Shown here in pieces: positions 1 through 12,870 of a DNA stretch of 64,000 nt (positions within the stretch are counted from its first letter, which is position 1; each line of letters starts with the position of its first letter). Position numbers and translations under genes: made by a program. Under the pieces are notes generated by a model. That model ran no database searches and was not told the DNA's origin. It worked only from the letters and a program-made list of their open reading frames with translations. The DNA is from Casuarina equisetifolia. Lineage: Eukaryota; Streptophyta; Magnoliopsida; Fagales; Casuarinaceae. The stretch spans positions 16,885,543 to 16,949,542 of the forward strand of contig CM052355.1 of NCBI GenBank assembly GCA_028551475.1, given 5' to 3'.

Positions 1-249
1 CTATCCCAAACCCATTCCAATTGGGTTCTTGATCTCTTTGTACACCCCCAGCTTCGGTATACCACATGCAGAGTTCGACTAAAATCCGGTTGTAAACTAA
101 GATGGCAGAAGAAAATGGAAGAACTAAATGTGGTACTATTAACGTTATCACTTGGACGACAATATCAATATAGATGAACAATATAGAACACAAACTGAAC
201 CAAAACAAAAAGATGAAAAGAATATACATTTTCTCCCCCTTTTTTCTCT

Positions 250-2570
250 TCACAACAAGCCAACAACACAACTTAAATGCAACCTGTTCTCCAAACCTCT
301 TAAGTGATGACCTAACAGCATACACCTGTTATCAGAAAAAAAAAAAAAAACTTAGTTCGGGATACCAGGTGAGGGAGATTAAGTTAGTATGATGTATAAA
401 GTGGCCTTGACTGGCTACTGCATCAGTGAATCACCAAAACTGTATGTACACATGGAATGATACAGAGTGCACTCTCCAGTGTGCATATGATCCATCCGTA
501 TAAGTATTCATTAAAAACCAACCCGAAGAAGAGCCAGAGGGAAAGCAACTTGTGTAGGAAATGACAAATACTAACCAGAAGAGCAGCTTTGCTAGGTAGT
601 CGCGTGAAGTGCCTGTAGTATCACAAAATTCATCATCACCATCCGCGTGGTTCTCAGTACTTCCCTCAACTGAATCACGACTAAAATCTGAAGTCCTGTC
701 ATCTTTGAAGAATCTACGCAATACATTCCGAACAAGTTGTTGAATAATTTCTTCAACCTCTACTGATGACGGACGAGATAATTCAGTTACCTGTTAAGTC
801 AATCAAGTACGAGAGAAGCCATCTCAGATATAATGCATGCTCAAAAATGGATTGCCAATTACCAAAAGAACAAAGCAGTCCCAACACTACTGTCCAAGAA
901 ATTTTAGGGCACTACCATATCAGGATCTAACGATCGCAGATACTCTAACAAATTGTTCCTATTTCCTCTTCCATATTCTATTTGCAAATTCTCCTGCTTC
1001 TGGGCATTAAGTTCCTGCAACAATAAACACTGGTCAGCTTATAGTAAGAGTATCAAGCGCCTTGACATCTAAACAGGAAGCAAAACGACACCATAAAAGC
1101 CTTTCCAAATACAGATTAGTACCTCTAAATTGAGCTGAGAAGAACTTTTTGTTTAGTTCCTTCAAACTGAATGGTGATGATGGACTCTTTTGGAATGGTA
1201 CTAGATCAAAACTCTGAGATTAAATTTATTAATCCATGCAAAATGGACTTTCCAACAAATTCAATAATGGCTTACCTAATCAAGAACCTATTGTAGATTC
1301 AATATGCAAATTCTACAGAGTCTCCTAATAACAATGGTACTCAGTAGATGCAGCTTAGAAAAGGTAAAAAAATAAAATAAAACAATGACGAAAAAGAATA
1401 AAGCTAGGTTTAATCAAAGTGGTAACCTGGGAATTCAAATTCTTACAATTGTAAGGTAATTGGAAAGGAAAAATTCCATGAAGCAAATCAGGCTCATAAG
1501 TTTAAGGTTATCCATTGGGAAGCTACATTGGAAATGCAATCAACCTCATCCACGTAACTGAAAAGACCGAAATTTGCGGGTTTGCAGACCAAGAAACCGA
1601 CGGTCTTGCTTACTTACGATTATATTCATCTATACCTTAATTTCATGATTAAAAATATCCAAAAAATTTTCAGCTCAAAAAACTAATATCTTCTAGAGAT
1701 TTGAGTTCTCATTTACGCTTTTCATCACTGTCAAATCTCAAATTGTAACATAAATGCAAAACACTCACCTCTTTTACATTAGACAACTCCGACTGCAATC
1801 GTTGAATGTAATCCAACGCCTCGGGCGACAAATCTCCGAAAACTTGAAGCCCTAGTGTCTCCAAACCGTCAACACTCGAATTACAAGTCCTGCTCTCACT
1901 CCCCTCCTCCTCTGCCGGGCCCTCAAGCCGCCGATCACAAGAATTCGATTTCTTCTGCGAAGTTTCCGGCGAAATCTCGAAGTTCCTTGTCAATGATATC
2001 CGGTACTCCGCATTCCATAACGTATACCTAATCCGAATCGAATCGAATCCAGGTAAGGTAAAATCTTCAATAGTTTTTCTAAGATACAATAAATGTGAAA
2101 ATTGGAGGAACTATTAACAAAATTGATTACCCTGTGATGACGGAAGAGACGAGGAGGCGATGGAGGGGCCCTTTGGAAACCCTTACGGTGACTGAGAACT
2201 GGTCCGACGGAAGCAAGCCTAGCATCGTGGAAATGGTCTGCTTCATGGAATCTCTGGCGCAATCGGAGACGCCCTTGGAGATAACGGAGTTGTCCAAAGG
2301 CTCGATACGGCGAAGCATGTTGGCGATCACGGAGAAGCCGCGGTCGAGGCCAGACTTCCGAGTGGAAACGAAGTCGTCGGAGACGCCCCCGCCATCGACT
2401 CCGGATATGAGACAGCTGACAGTGGAAGACGGAGGTACAGTGCGGCTCTTGTGGGGGTGACGGGAACGAAGAAACAGCGATGGCGGCGGTGGCTGAGTGG
2501 GGTGGAAAGGCTTTCGCGACAGGTCGGTGACGCGGGAGAAAATGAAAGCTCGAGCAGCTGAGGCAGCCAT
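250..2570 (-). CDS. DUF760 family protein, probably plastid-targeted
   Basis: Five exons on the minus strand: 2131-2570, 1769-2027, 916-1014, 576-790, 250-325. They join in frame to 362 residues and all introns are GT-AG. The start is the ATG at 2570, which opens a Ser/Arg/Pro-rich leader of about 60 residues resembling an organellar transit peptide. The family signature appears in two blocks. Residues about 105-160 contain LPSDQF, LHRLLVSS and TGYTLWNAEYR; residues about 255-362 contain LLEYLRSLDP and CMLLGHHLRGLENR. In plants DUF760 proteins include the UV-B-induced At3g17800 group, mostly plastidic and of unknown biochemical role. The last exon was placed because it alone supplies the conserved C-terminal block in the correct phase (a TG/G split Trp codon). 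The leader upstream of the ATG has CT/GA-rich runs near 2638-2665. Family assignment is solid; function is unknown. Confidence 0.87.
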
Positions 2571-4468
2571 GGATTTGATTCCGAAACGATGAGATATGAT
2601 GAGAGAAGCTATGCGCCAAGAGATTTTCTCTTCGGCCTCTCTCTCTCGCTCTCTCTCGCTTGCGTGCGCGTGTTCGCTGGCGATGCCTCGACGGGCTGCT
2701 CTCACGGCTTCCAGCCGAGATTTCCCCCTCTCCCCGCTATGTACCATTGATCTTCGCCCCCACCGGATTTTTGTTTGCTTTCGTTACCTGCCATTAGGGA
2801 ATCATTTGGCCTTCTCCTTCCACTTAATTACGAGTTTGACATTCTACAGTTTCTCTTTATTTTTTCGTCGGCTCTAATGAGTTGTTGCTTTATTATTATT
2901 TTCTTCCTAGCACTCATTTTCCATACTTGATTTTTTCGCAGGAAAAAGGGCAGAAACAAACTTGCATTCCTCATTATCCTAAGTGAAATGTATACTTCCA
3001 TTTGTTGCTAAAATCTTTGGGAGCTTGGTAGTACTTATGGGAATTTTCATGTGCATGGCCAGGGTTTGAGCCTTCCCTTCCCGAATAAAAAACTTCTACT
3101 CGTTAAAGCTTGTTTGTTTCCTTTTCCAGCTGACGGAGGCATTTTTCTTTATAATTCAAGCGGGATGAAGGACCACTGTTGAGAAACTAAGAAAAAGTTG
3201 AAGATGGATAATCGTCCAAAATCACGTACCATCGTACTTCAGTGGTGGTTGAAGCTCCCAGGCCTCTGCCAAAGCCTCTTTGCACCACAAATATTCTGAT
3301 TTTTTGCCCACTCTTCATTGACCCTACTCTCCATCTCCAAACACGTAATGTCGAAACTGCCATTTGTTCGGTCCAAACTCTTAACAGTTTGTGAGCGGAG
3401 GCTTAAACTCTCTTCCCTTAGGATTACCTGTTCATGAAAGGTGAACGGCGATATTTATTTTTCTTGAAATGATTGTCTTTGTTTGCTTCAGGGCCCGTAT
3501 TATTGCTTAGAATTCATTGTAGAATGTACAGGGTTTTTTTGTATGTCAATCAACTTCACATTGCACTCGAAGAACCACTGTCTTGTTAACATCAAGCAAG
3601 AAACGAAAGAATGCTTCTTTTCTTTTCAACCATCAAGAAGCCATTTCAACCTTTGCCCTTCAATATGGGTCTCAAAACTACATTCCAAGCAATGAATAAA
3701 ATCCTGGTGCTTGTCGCTGAGCATCAACTGCACTCGGAGGTGATTGCCATCCAGCCGGTGCTTTAAGCAGATACGTCTAAACCTTGGCACTAAAAACACG
3801 ACAACGAAAGGAAAGTAACCCACTATTGCTCTTTGTTGGCAAGCCTGTGAAGTAGTATCAAAAAAGGAAAAAAAAAAAAGGCTATAGGATATAAGTATGG
3901 ATCAGAATCTTTGTTGCTATCGTTGCTTCCCAGCAACTTCTCTGACCCATGACTTCCACGCCTTCATGTAACGAGCAAAGAAGTCATGCAGAGCTGCCAC
4001 AACCATTAACAGAATCCATCTTCTATTTAGTGTGCTGTAAACCTACATGCATGCACAATGGTTGAGGAGTTTCAAGCACCAAATGTGGAGACTGTCTTGT
4101 GTTGTTTTTCTGTCGCGAGTCCAAAGAAAATTGAAAAACAAAATCAAAACCCTAATTTTTGTAAGACCAAATTGAGTAAGAGACGAATCGATGAAAATAT
4201 TACCACTTACATATATGAATATATCACCTGAATTTTCCTTTAAGTTTCTATCGCAAAGAAACAAACATGCTCTTAAAAGTACACTAAGATAGGATCTAAC
4301 ATACTTCTACTAAATTGCAGATTGCGCACCCTTTTCTACATACAGGTTAATAAACTTTTGTTCCTATAATGATCCTTCTAATTTTCAATAAATCTTACAA
4401 ATAATTAAATCAAATAGTTGCTCTTGATTATGAAATACAGTCCCAAATTGGACTAGAGTTACTGTGTA
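2571..4468. other. Intergenic: promoter/leader of the DUF760 gene, then unassigned AT-rich DNA
   Basis: Positions 2571-2760 are the upstream side of the minus-strand DUF760 gene and contain a GA-rich run (minus sense) near 2638-2665 that may lie in its 5' leader. From 2760 to the Copia target site I see no convincing gene. Short ORFs around 3483-3823 and 4043-4264 have no recognisable motifs. Confidence 0.5.
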
Positions 4469-4473
4469 CTAAC

Positions 4474-4700
4474 TGATAGAAAGTAAAGAGTAAGGAAAAA
4501 GAAAACATATAATTGGGAAAAGCTTTGTCTTTCTTACTTAGACCTAAAACATAGTAGGCCTTTTTATAATAAAGTTTCTACACATCTAAAAGGAAAAAAA
4601 ATAATACATAATAGTTATATGACTATATTTCTCCAATAGCAAAAATCTCACACTATATGGAGACAATCACAAATAACAATAACAATATTGAAATGAAAGT
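4474..4700 (-). repeat. 3' LTR of the Copia element
   Basis: It aligns with 11653-11878 over most of its length, through shared blocks such as aaaagctttgt, acttagacct, gactatatttcc and aatcacaaat. It starts TG directly after the CTAAC target duplication. Its right end is blurred: the terminal CA is not identifiable and the boundary is approximate. Confidence 0.75.
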
Positions 4701-5186
4701 TTGGTGAAGATGTTTGCATGCTATTTTGAAGTCTTTATCCCCTTCATCTTGATTATTTTCTCTTGAATTTGGTCTCTAGTAAAATAACAATCAACTTCTA
4801 TGTGATCCATTCTCTCATGTCCTATTGGATTAGTTGTAAGTTTGAGCAAGACATCATTGTCTCAAAATAAGGTAGCTAACCCTCTTCTCCATAATTTGAG
4901 ATCTTAAAGTAAGCCTTGCATCTAAACTATCTTGCAAACAGTTTTAGCCATTACTTATACTTTACCTCTATGAATGATAATAACAGTTGATTGTTTTCTT
5001 GTTTTTCATGATAGCATGGAGTTTCCCAATTTAACACACAAAAACCTATAATGCATCTTCTTGACATAGGACACATAGCATAATTTCAATCACAATAAAC
5101 TATCTTCCCCAAGTTACAATCTCTAGCCAAGAGTATACCTAATCTTGGGCATCTTTTTAGGTGTTTAACAACCTTTAGTGCTACAC

Positions 5187-6391
5187 TTAAAAGTGATTGC
5201 TTTGGTTCTTGCATAAATTGACTGAGAATTTGAATAATATAAAGATATCTGGTCTAATCATGGTGAGATAAATGAGCTTTCCCATAAGATGTTTACATTT
5301 AGATGGATCCTTCAGTAAGGGATCTTCATCTAATAGTGACATCCTCACATTATACTCAATTGTTGTCAATTGGGGGTTTTACTCAATTGGAATAACTGTT
5401 GGCTTGGATCATAATAATCTTACTTCAAATATGGTTTATAAAACAAATTTCTGTTAACGAAGACAAATACCCTTACCTAATCTTGCTATCTCGATGCCAC
5501 GGAAGAACTTGGGCAACCTAAATTTAATATGGAAAGTGGAGTGCAAGTATTGTTAGAAATCTTCTACAATTGTTTAATCATTTCTCATATTAAGATATCA
5601 TCCACATATATGAATAAATAAAAGGACAAAATACCTCATTTCTAAGTGAATAAAGTATAGTCATATTGGGATTGCTTGAAACAAGTTGTAAGGAGGGCTT
5701 TCGTGATTTTTTGCATATCATTGATAAAATGTTTACTTGAGTCCCTATAAGGATTTATTGAGATAACATATCTGAGACTACCCCTAACTAAATAATCTAT
5801 GTGAAAGGTCCATTTAGATCTCTTCCTCCAAATCACCATAAAGAAAAGTATTGTAGATATTCATTTGATATAAAAGCCAATCCTGCATAGTTGTAATGGT
5901 AAAAAAAAAAACATACAATGAATACAATGAATGTCTTATGATAATCAAAGCATCCTTTCTAAGTGAAACCTTTAGCCACCACATAAGACTTATAATACTC
6001 AATGGATCTATCAACCTGATATTTAATTTTGTAGATCCATTTACCACTAATGGGTTTCTAATATGACAAATAAGGAATAAGGTCCCACTTACAATTCTTA
6101 GTAAGACCCTAAATCTCAACCTTTATGGCCTACTGCCAATAAGCGTCCTTGGTAGCCTCAAAATACAAAGACATCTCCTGGTCTTTTGAAATCCAACTAA
6201 TGCAACAAAATGTCCAAATGAAAATTAAAGAAAATTGACATAAGATGAGGCCAAATAATGGTATTAGAAAAGCCTAAATTAGAGAAATATAAGCTTTGGT
6301 CCAAGTGGGAGGCCAAGTGACACAAAGCATTAAGGAAGAGCAATTGGGGCCTCATAAGGGATAATAGCCAATGATTCATTAATAAATGCAT
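5187..6391 (-). pseudogene. Copia reverse transcriptase / RNase H-proximal remnant
   Basis: Minus-strand fragments in several frames match the Copia polymerase in order. There is a QMNIYNTFLYGDLEEEI-like block near 5814-5870, a FKQSQYDYTLFT block near 5642-5680, the catalytic YVDD box at 5597-5608, and a LMGKLIYLT..RPDI block near 5240-5290. Frameshifts and stops separate them, so no functional polyprotein is possible. This remnant belongs to the 4.47-11.88 kb element. Confidence 0.8.
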
Positions 6392-6479
6392 AAGGAAAAG
6401 GCAAACAAGATGTCATTGGTGGTAAAGGTGGTGAAACTGATAAAGCATAATGTGGCATAAGTAAAGGGGTAGCTAGGAA

Positions 6480-7300
6480 TGAGCCAAACACTAAAGCTCA
6501 AGAAAGGGATGGAGATATGCATATATCAATAGTAGTATCCACAAAAAGAGGGGTGGGAACTGGCATAACCAAAAAGAAAGGAGCGGTCGGTTTTGGATTC
6601 GAATCAAGAAAGAATGGGCAGCTAAAATCTAAGGAATTAGGCAACATGTGTGGGATCAAATGTATGACAAAAAGAAAGATATCTTCACAAAACATAACAT
6701 CCTAACCAATAAAGAAATGATGAGTAAAGGGATCAAATAGTTGATACCCTTTTTGGTGGGAAGGGTAACCCATGAAGACATAATGAATAACCCGAGGACC
6801 TAGTTTGTCTTGAGAACTCATAGCATAACATAGGTAACCAAAGACACAAAGGTGTTAAAGTTTAGGATATTTGCTAAAATGTAACTCTAAGGGAGTCTGC
6901 CTATCAAAGACTTAAGTTGGCATCTAGTTGATTAGATATGCTATAGTAACCACACAATCACCCTAAAAAAACTTACGAATGGAAGTTAATACTTAAGAGT
7001 GCAAGCAACCTCAAAAGGTGGTGATGCTTGCACTTGGAAACTTCATTGTGTTAGTTAAGGTGTAAATACAAGAACTCGCATGAATAATATCATGAGGAAA
7101 AAAAAAAGAATGAACATTCATGATTAAAGAAATCATGAGCATTATCAGTGAAAACATGTTAGATAGAGACATAAAACTAAGTCTAGTTATGGGTAAAAAA
7201 TTAGATGAGATGAAAAAGGACTTTTGATTTAGACTGTATAAGGAAAATCCAAGTGCTATAAGAGTAATCATCGATTAGGGTGAGAAATAATTAAGACTTG
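6480..7300 (-). pseudogene. Copia integrase remnant
   Basis: A minus-strand block near 7010-7110 (DIIHASSCIYT) resembles the conserved II-H-x-SC-xxTPxQN integrase segment. The 6650-6800 block (HYVFMGYP, GYQLFDP) resembles the segment after the integrase core in Copia elements. It is frameshifted and interrupted by stops. Its position between the Gag-like and RT-like remnants agrees with Copia order. Confidence 0.65.
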
Positions 7301-8082
7301 TCACGACAAAGGGTGTGGCAAGGACACCAAATATCAGTATAGAGAAAGGAAAAAGGTTGAATGACACAAAAGATGCTAAATGGAAAGGGGCATGCATTTG
7401 TTTAGCCAAAAGACAAATGAAACATGAAGGGAGAGAAAGGAAGTATTGTGACCCAAATATTGATAAGAAATAAAATTATGAAAATTGAGATTATAAAAAG
7501 TACCATTATTAAAGGAAACACATGATGAAAATTTAAAAGTATTATGAAAAAAAGTCATAAAATGAAGTCATTGGCTAACACTACCCTAGCTATCAATTTG
7601 TTAGTCATAAGCATCTAGAAAAAAAAGTTAAGAGTAAAAAATGACATGACAATCATTGTCATCACAAACTTTAGAGATATAAATAAGTCTAAATTGAAAC
7701 TCAAGGACATAGAAGAGATTTTTCAAAGTGATGAAAGAATGAAGAATGAAGAATGATGGTGCCAAGTTTGGTGACTTTAGTGACCTTCCTAATAAGGAGA
7801 TAGACTAACATGGAAGGATAAGATATATGATAAATATGATAAATAATCATGCATTACAAATTATATGGTCATTGGCCCCCAACTCAATAATCTAAACATT
7901 AGAGAAAATGAAATTCATCAAACAAAAAAAAGTACTTCCACACTCACTACCTAATATAAAAGACCAATTTGACTCAAGGCTTGTGTGATTCAATTGAATT
8001 GGGCCTCACTGATGGGCTAATTGAAGGGCTTTGTAGGCTTGTGGTCACTTGAAGGGCAGGACTATCTTTTTCCTCAGTGTTT

Positions 8083-8600
8083 TCATCCACGAGCTTGCCA
8101 TGCAATTTTTAACAATTGGGTTTTAGTATGATAATGCCTCTTATAATATTCACAAAAATTTTCACCTTTGGTGTTACAAGAGGAATTATTTTTACTTGTT
8201 GACATGACATCGTGTAAACTGTTAGATGACTTAAATGTAGAGGCTAACATGGCATGCAACAAACTATTTGTTCTAGAAAGAATCAAGGGCACATTAGGAC
8301 CATCCAATCTAGGGCAAACACTAGAGTAATAGGATCTAAGAGGGAAAATGGAAGAATTGTTTTACAAAAACCCTAATGAGGTAGCCATCACAAGGGATGG
8401 AAGCCATCCATCTTTGGTCTAAGTGGCAAAGGCATGCTATGCCAATGTCACTCAAGGGGAGAGGAAAACCATGTTGCCTACACATATACTCCAACAATGA
8501 GAGATGTTGGTTCTTATCTTGAATGGCAAGATGGTAAAAATTTTTAAGGCTCAACAAAGGGTCCATTAGGAAGATGTGTAATTGGAATGGCAAGAAGGAT
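8083..8600 (-). pseudogene. Copia Gag remnant with decayed zinc knuckle
   Basis: The minus-strand ORF at 8083-8307 ends in a CEYYKRHYHTKTQLLK-type segment, a damaged CCHC knuckle in which two Cys positions are replaced. The ORF at 8336-8593 resembles the Gag polyprotein region upstream of the knuckle. It is the 5' coding part of the element on the minus strand. Confidence 0.6.
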
Positions 8601-9023
8601 TCATTAAGGACTAGAAGGAATCAAGTGACCCTATCACAATTCTTAATATTGTGATATTAGTACAAAGTACTTTTAGGCCCAATAAAAGGTTCTTTAAACA
8701 AATCAATTTTATTCCAAAGAATGGTAAGCCAATTACAGCATGTGGCCACTACTACATTCTCTTATTTCATATCAAAAAGCACCTATTGAAGGGTGAATAG
8801 CTAGGCTTGATCCAATTTTTTGAAAATTTCTAGGCAATTATCCCATATTAATTTGGTGTCTTTGGTGAGAGACAAATTGGTGGTAACTTTGTTCAAGATA
8901 TAATTTTTTTATCAAGGTACACTCCAACTAAAAGGAATTGCGCCATTATTTAGTGCAATACTCATAAGCCAGGATGCTTATTGTCCCATCCAAAAATTTG
9001 TCATTGTTGGATCCTATAATAAC

Positions 9024-9025
<2 letters not shown>

Positions 9026-9068
<43 letters not shown>
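9026..9068. repeat. (GA)n microsatellite
   Basis: A nearly pure GA dinucleotide run of about 42 bp lies inside the untranslated 5' portion of the Copia element. Tracts this long are usually length-polymorphic between individuals. Confidence 0.95.
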
Positions 9069-9071
<3 letters not shown>

Positions 9072-11652
9072 AGGGGGGGAGGTGTGAATTAGGTTTATAA
9101 AAAATTCTCATCTTTTTTTATTTTTTCTTATGCAAAGTAGTTAAGGCAATAAATAAAATATTCATATAAAACAAAGACAAAGATTTTTGGTAGGTGGTTT
9201 GGCCTAAGCCACCTTGGCACCTACTCCACCCTACTATAGCAACCCGCTAGAGTTATTCTTCTAATTAATTTACAATTAATTACAAGGGATATCCAACCCT
9301 TTACAAGGGATAACTAATCCCTCAAACCTGGTTACAAGTTCTCTATCAAATATTACAAATTTTGAGCTTAGCTTCTACAAGATATGCAATATATAGTTCA
9401 GAAGCTTCAAACAAGTGCTACAAAGTTATTACAATATTTGGACAAAAGCCTCAAACTTCATTCAAGCCCTAGCACTATTCACTTGTGGAAAATCAACTCA
9501 ATAAACAATATGTAGTGATGCACAAATTGATTCTCTAACAAGTAATTACAAGCAATGGTGAACTTTGAATATAGTCACCCAATGAAAAAAAAATTCATAA
9601 GTTGGATAAGCTTCAGATAATAGTATGAGTTGCTTGAAAAATGCTTATTTTTTTGTGATTTTCGTCTAACCCAATAACAGTGACTGTTTTGCTCTTAAGT
9701 AATTTTAAAACAACTAACCTTTCACTTCCAAAGAGTTGTTCTGACATTTTTGAAGCAAATCACATCTTTTTCTTGTTGGAACTCTCTCTTTCCTCTTCTC
9801 TGTTTGATTTCAAGTTAATAAGAGAGAAAGGAGACAAGACTGGCATTCTGTCTTAATCTCGTTCAAAATCATGCTCCAAAACGCCACCATTTCGTCCAAA
9901 TTTTAAGTTGATAATTTGGAGATTTACATAGGCAAAACCAAGCTAACAAGTTGAGTTTCTAGGTCTCACTCAAATGTTTCTCAATTCCCTTCAATTTTGA
10001 AGTAGATCTTTGTAGGGGCTTTACAAATCCATAGATCAACTTCTTACTTAACAAAGCCCTATGATTTTGACTTCAAAAACACTTAATTACTTTCCAATTA
10101 TTCTTTCAATCAATTAGATCATGGGTTGCAAAGAACACCTTAATCTTTTCAATTTGATCCTCTCTGAGCAATGGGTCACTAATTTTTCTTCATAAATTTC
10201 TTCTCCTCTATGATAGCTTTCGAATGAATCCTTTTTCATCTTCAATAATGTTGTTATCGGTGGCCAATTTGAGTTTAGGTGGCATCATTGAATAGCAAGT
10301 CGAACAGGTTCTAGGTCACTTGGCTTTGTAAGTTATTGGGTCGAGTTGGGTTAAGCGCACGCTCGTGGGTTACAAAGAAGCAGGTGGCATTTGTTGGTCA
10401 CAAGTCGCATGCTTCTAGGTTGTGCAAGTCTTTGGCTCGCAAACACGAGCCATGAATACAAGTCACGGGCTTGCTCATGGGTTGCACCTTTATTTGTGAA
10501 CTAGATTGCACTGGGCTTTCAATTTCGCATGTATTTGGGCTCAAGAGGATAGGGCTTCGCCAGTTTAGGTCATACGTGCTACGTAATGGATCTCGGTTGC
10601 GAACAAGTGTTGGGCTCGCATTGGTTTGGGTCATTGGGCTTAGGCTATGCACATTTATTTACTTATTTTCCTACAATATGGTCCAACATTACAATTCTTA
10701 TTTAAATCAATAAATAAGCAATTATTATAATTTTTTTTATTATAATTTCCTATTTGTTATCATCAAAATATATTCCAATAGTCAAATATGAATATGGTGA
10801 AGCTTGTGAGCCCATAAAATGTAAGTTTTGGGATTGGTGAATGGTTAAGTAGTTAATTGCAAGTTTGGGCCATTGGAAACAATGGTATAAAAAGGGTTTC
10901 CAGGCTTTGGCCAACTATCGTGAGGAACCAATTATGGGTAAGGAAATGGTTAAGGATTTGTGCGTAGACCTATAGAACCTAACTTAAGAAAGGAACTTGA
11001 TTCGATGCCTAAAAAGAGAACTAATAAGCAATTGCCCCCTTTTGGATTGAACAAGCTAGGAATGGGCTAGATCTGTCAAACCTAAAATGATAAGGTGAAG
11101 GTCCCATAAGGCCCAAACTAAAAGAAGTCAAATTATAAAATGTATGACCAATTTAGGCTTGGTTAAGAAAGCCTACAAAAGTCTACTAAGAAAGAAAAAA
11201 GCCATAAGGTAAGATAGGAATGGATACCCATTGGATGAGTTAGGTCATCATAAATGGTCCAAAAGTAAGCTAAGTTTAACCACCATTTATTTGTGAATGG
11301 CTAGATTTGAGCGATTCAGCTTCATCTACACCAAGCTTAAGCCAACAAAAGAAGCATAAAATTACTTCAAAAATTGGTGCATTGAGAGCTACAATCATTC
11401 TAATTAAAGAAACTTTTTCTTTGGCCATTGAAAAAAAAAGGTAAGAAAGGTAAGTGTATGCAATTGAAAAACAATTTGTTTTCTTTCTAGCTGAAAAAAA
11501 AAAAAAAAGAATGTTGATTCTATACCATTATTCTCTAACATCATTTTGTAGGTTTTGTGAAATCCTACAACAATAAGAGAAAAGGGTAGTCCTTTAGCTT
11601 AGTGGTAAGCTAAGGAGTCCTTGACTTGTGAGTTCACCAAATTTAGATACCA

Positions 11653-11878
11653 TGATAGAGAAAATAGTAAGGAAGAAGAAAATAGATAATTGGCAAAAGC
11701 TTTGTATTTTTGTACTTAGACCTAGAACATGACAAACCTATTTATAATAGAGTTTTTGTACAATTGAAAGGAAAGAAATAATATAGAATATCTGTACGAC
11801 TATATTTCCTTAGCAATAAAGATCTTATGTTATATGGAAATAATCACAAATGGTAATAACCATATTAATAGTGTATCA
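11653..11878 (-). repeat. 5' LTR of the Copia element
   Basis: This 226-bp copy has intact TG...CA ends, followed by the CTAAC target duplication at 11879-11883. The tRNA-iMet-type primer site (minus-sense TGGTATC) directly adjoins its left edge at 11646-11652. It shows roughly 75-80% identity by eye to the partner LTR at 4474, implying an old insertion. Confidence 0.8.
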
Positions 11879-11883
11879 CTAAC

Positions 11884-12870
11884 ACTAACAAATAACTATT
11901 TGAATACTAAGATTAATGAACACTATGAAAGCTTTCATATGGAATGGCTTACTAATGACCAAAGATTACTCTATTTTTAAAAATTTGGATTTTCTCTAGT
12001 TTGGATATTTAATGATTTTTATAGATTGTGGATTTGGATGCATTCACCTTAATTCTAAGCCTTTTTTATATAGGACATTCATGTCTTTTCTTCTTTAATT
12101 AGAACTATTATTATATATCTAACTACTTATCTTCTAATCGTATCTTTCTTTAATCGTATTTTATATTTTTAGAAGCCATATATTATCTTTTAAACTCACA
12201 ACTTAATTTTTATTTAGAGTATATTTGAGAAAATGTTACGAATAATGACTATTCATCATTAATAGCATTTTTTTCCAGAAGGCCCTTTTAAAAGGATTAA
12301 TTAAGGGAGAGAGTTTATCTCAAAAGTATATATTTAAAGCAAGTAACTCTCTCAATCTGATTATAAGAATGATCAATCTGATTAAAGACGGTTCAACTGT
12401 AATTCTCTTTCAGAGATCTCCAGGGATCTGAGCTCCTCTCCTGCAATTCCCATGGCCGATCATTCAACAATCGACGAGGGAGGGAGCATAAAGATTAAAC
12501 CTTCAAACAAAGAAGTAACAACAACCGTGGGTTGAGATTCCGCTCGCTCCAGCGCTAAGCCTGATCATGGCTTAGAATCTCAACAATGCTCGAAGCAGGA
12601 ATGGGGTCCCACAAAAAGGAAATATCCCATGATCAGACGGTCTTGATTCACAAGTGAAGATACAGAAATGACTCTGGTAATGTCGTAGGGCCCCGCCAGG
12701 GGACAAAGCCAGGTCAAGTCTCCCCTCCTCTATTTCACGGAGATCCCCCGATCTCCCGTCCGGTACGTGGCCCCCTCATAAACATAAAGAACACTCCCAG
12801 ACCCGGACGCAGTTACCGGCTGCACACATTCAGAGATAGAACCGGAGCTCGTTCTTCGACAGCAACGGTT
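11884..12870. other. Intergenic, upstream region of the mannosidase II gene
   Basis: AT-rich DNA up to about 12380 gives way to balanced-to-GC-rich DNA before the GMII start, probably its promoter and 5' leader. The one structured element I see is the two-step inverted repeat at 12531-12584, listed separately. No ORF here looks coding. Confidence 0.5.
12531..12584. repeat. Two-step inverted repeat upstream of GMII
   Basis: Outer arms gttgagattc (12531-12540) and gaatctcaac (12575-12584) are perfect complements. Inner arms ctaagcc (12555-12561) and ggcttag (12569-12575) are also perfect, around the loop tgatcat. An asymmetric GC-rich 14-nt segment sits between the left arms. It lies about 290-340 bp upstream of the GMII start codon. 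A role is not known. Confidence 0.7.

Larger units (their letters stand above)
4469..11883 (-). mobile_element. Degenerate Ty1/copia LTR retrotransposon (about 7.4 kb)
   Basis: Two diverged direct repeats of about 226 bp lie at 4474-~4700 and 11653-11878. They are flanked by the same 5-mer CTAAC (4469-4473 and 11879-11883), a target-site duplication. The right LTR begins TG and ends CA. Just inside it, minus-sense TGGTATC matches the start of a tRNA-iMet primer-binding site, which fixes the 5' end on the right. Going leftward are a decayed Gag zinc knuckle near 8110-8200, integrase-like motifs near 7010-7110, and reverse transcriptase remnants at 5190-6390, including YVDD at 5597-5608. The order Gag, integrase, RT/RNase H is that of Copia. 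Many stops and frameshifts make it non-functional. Confidence 0.85.

Noticed and set aside
431..721. Reading through the exon-4 donor of the DUF760 gene to give an alternative C-terminus
   Set aside because: The extension is not family-like, while splicing to 250-325 restores the conserved CMLLGHHLRGLE block in phase.
11580..11652. tRNA-like segment (tagcttagtggtaag, an A-box look-alike)
   Set aside because: No complementary acceptor or anticodon stems and no good B box. It lies next to the Copia primer-binding site, inside the element.
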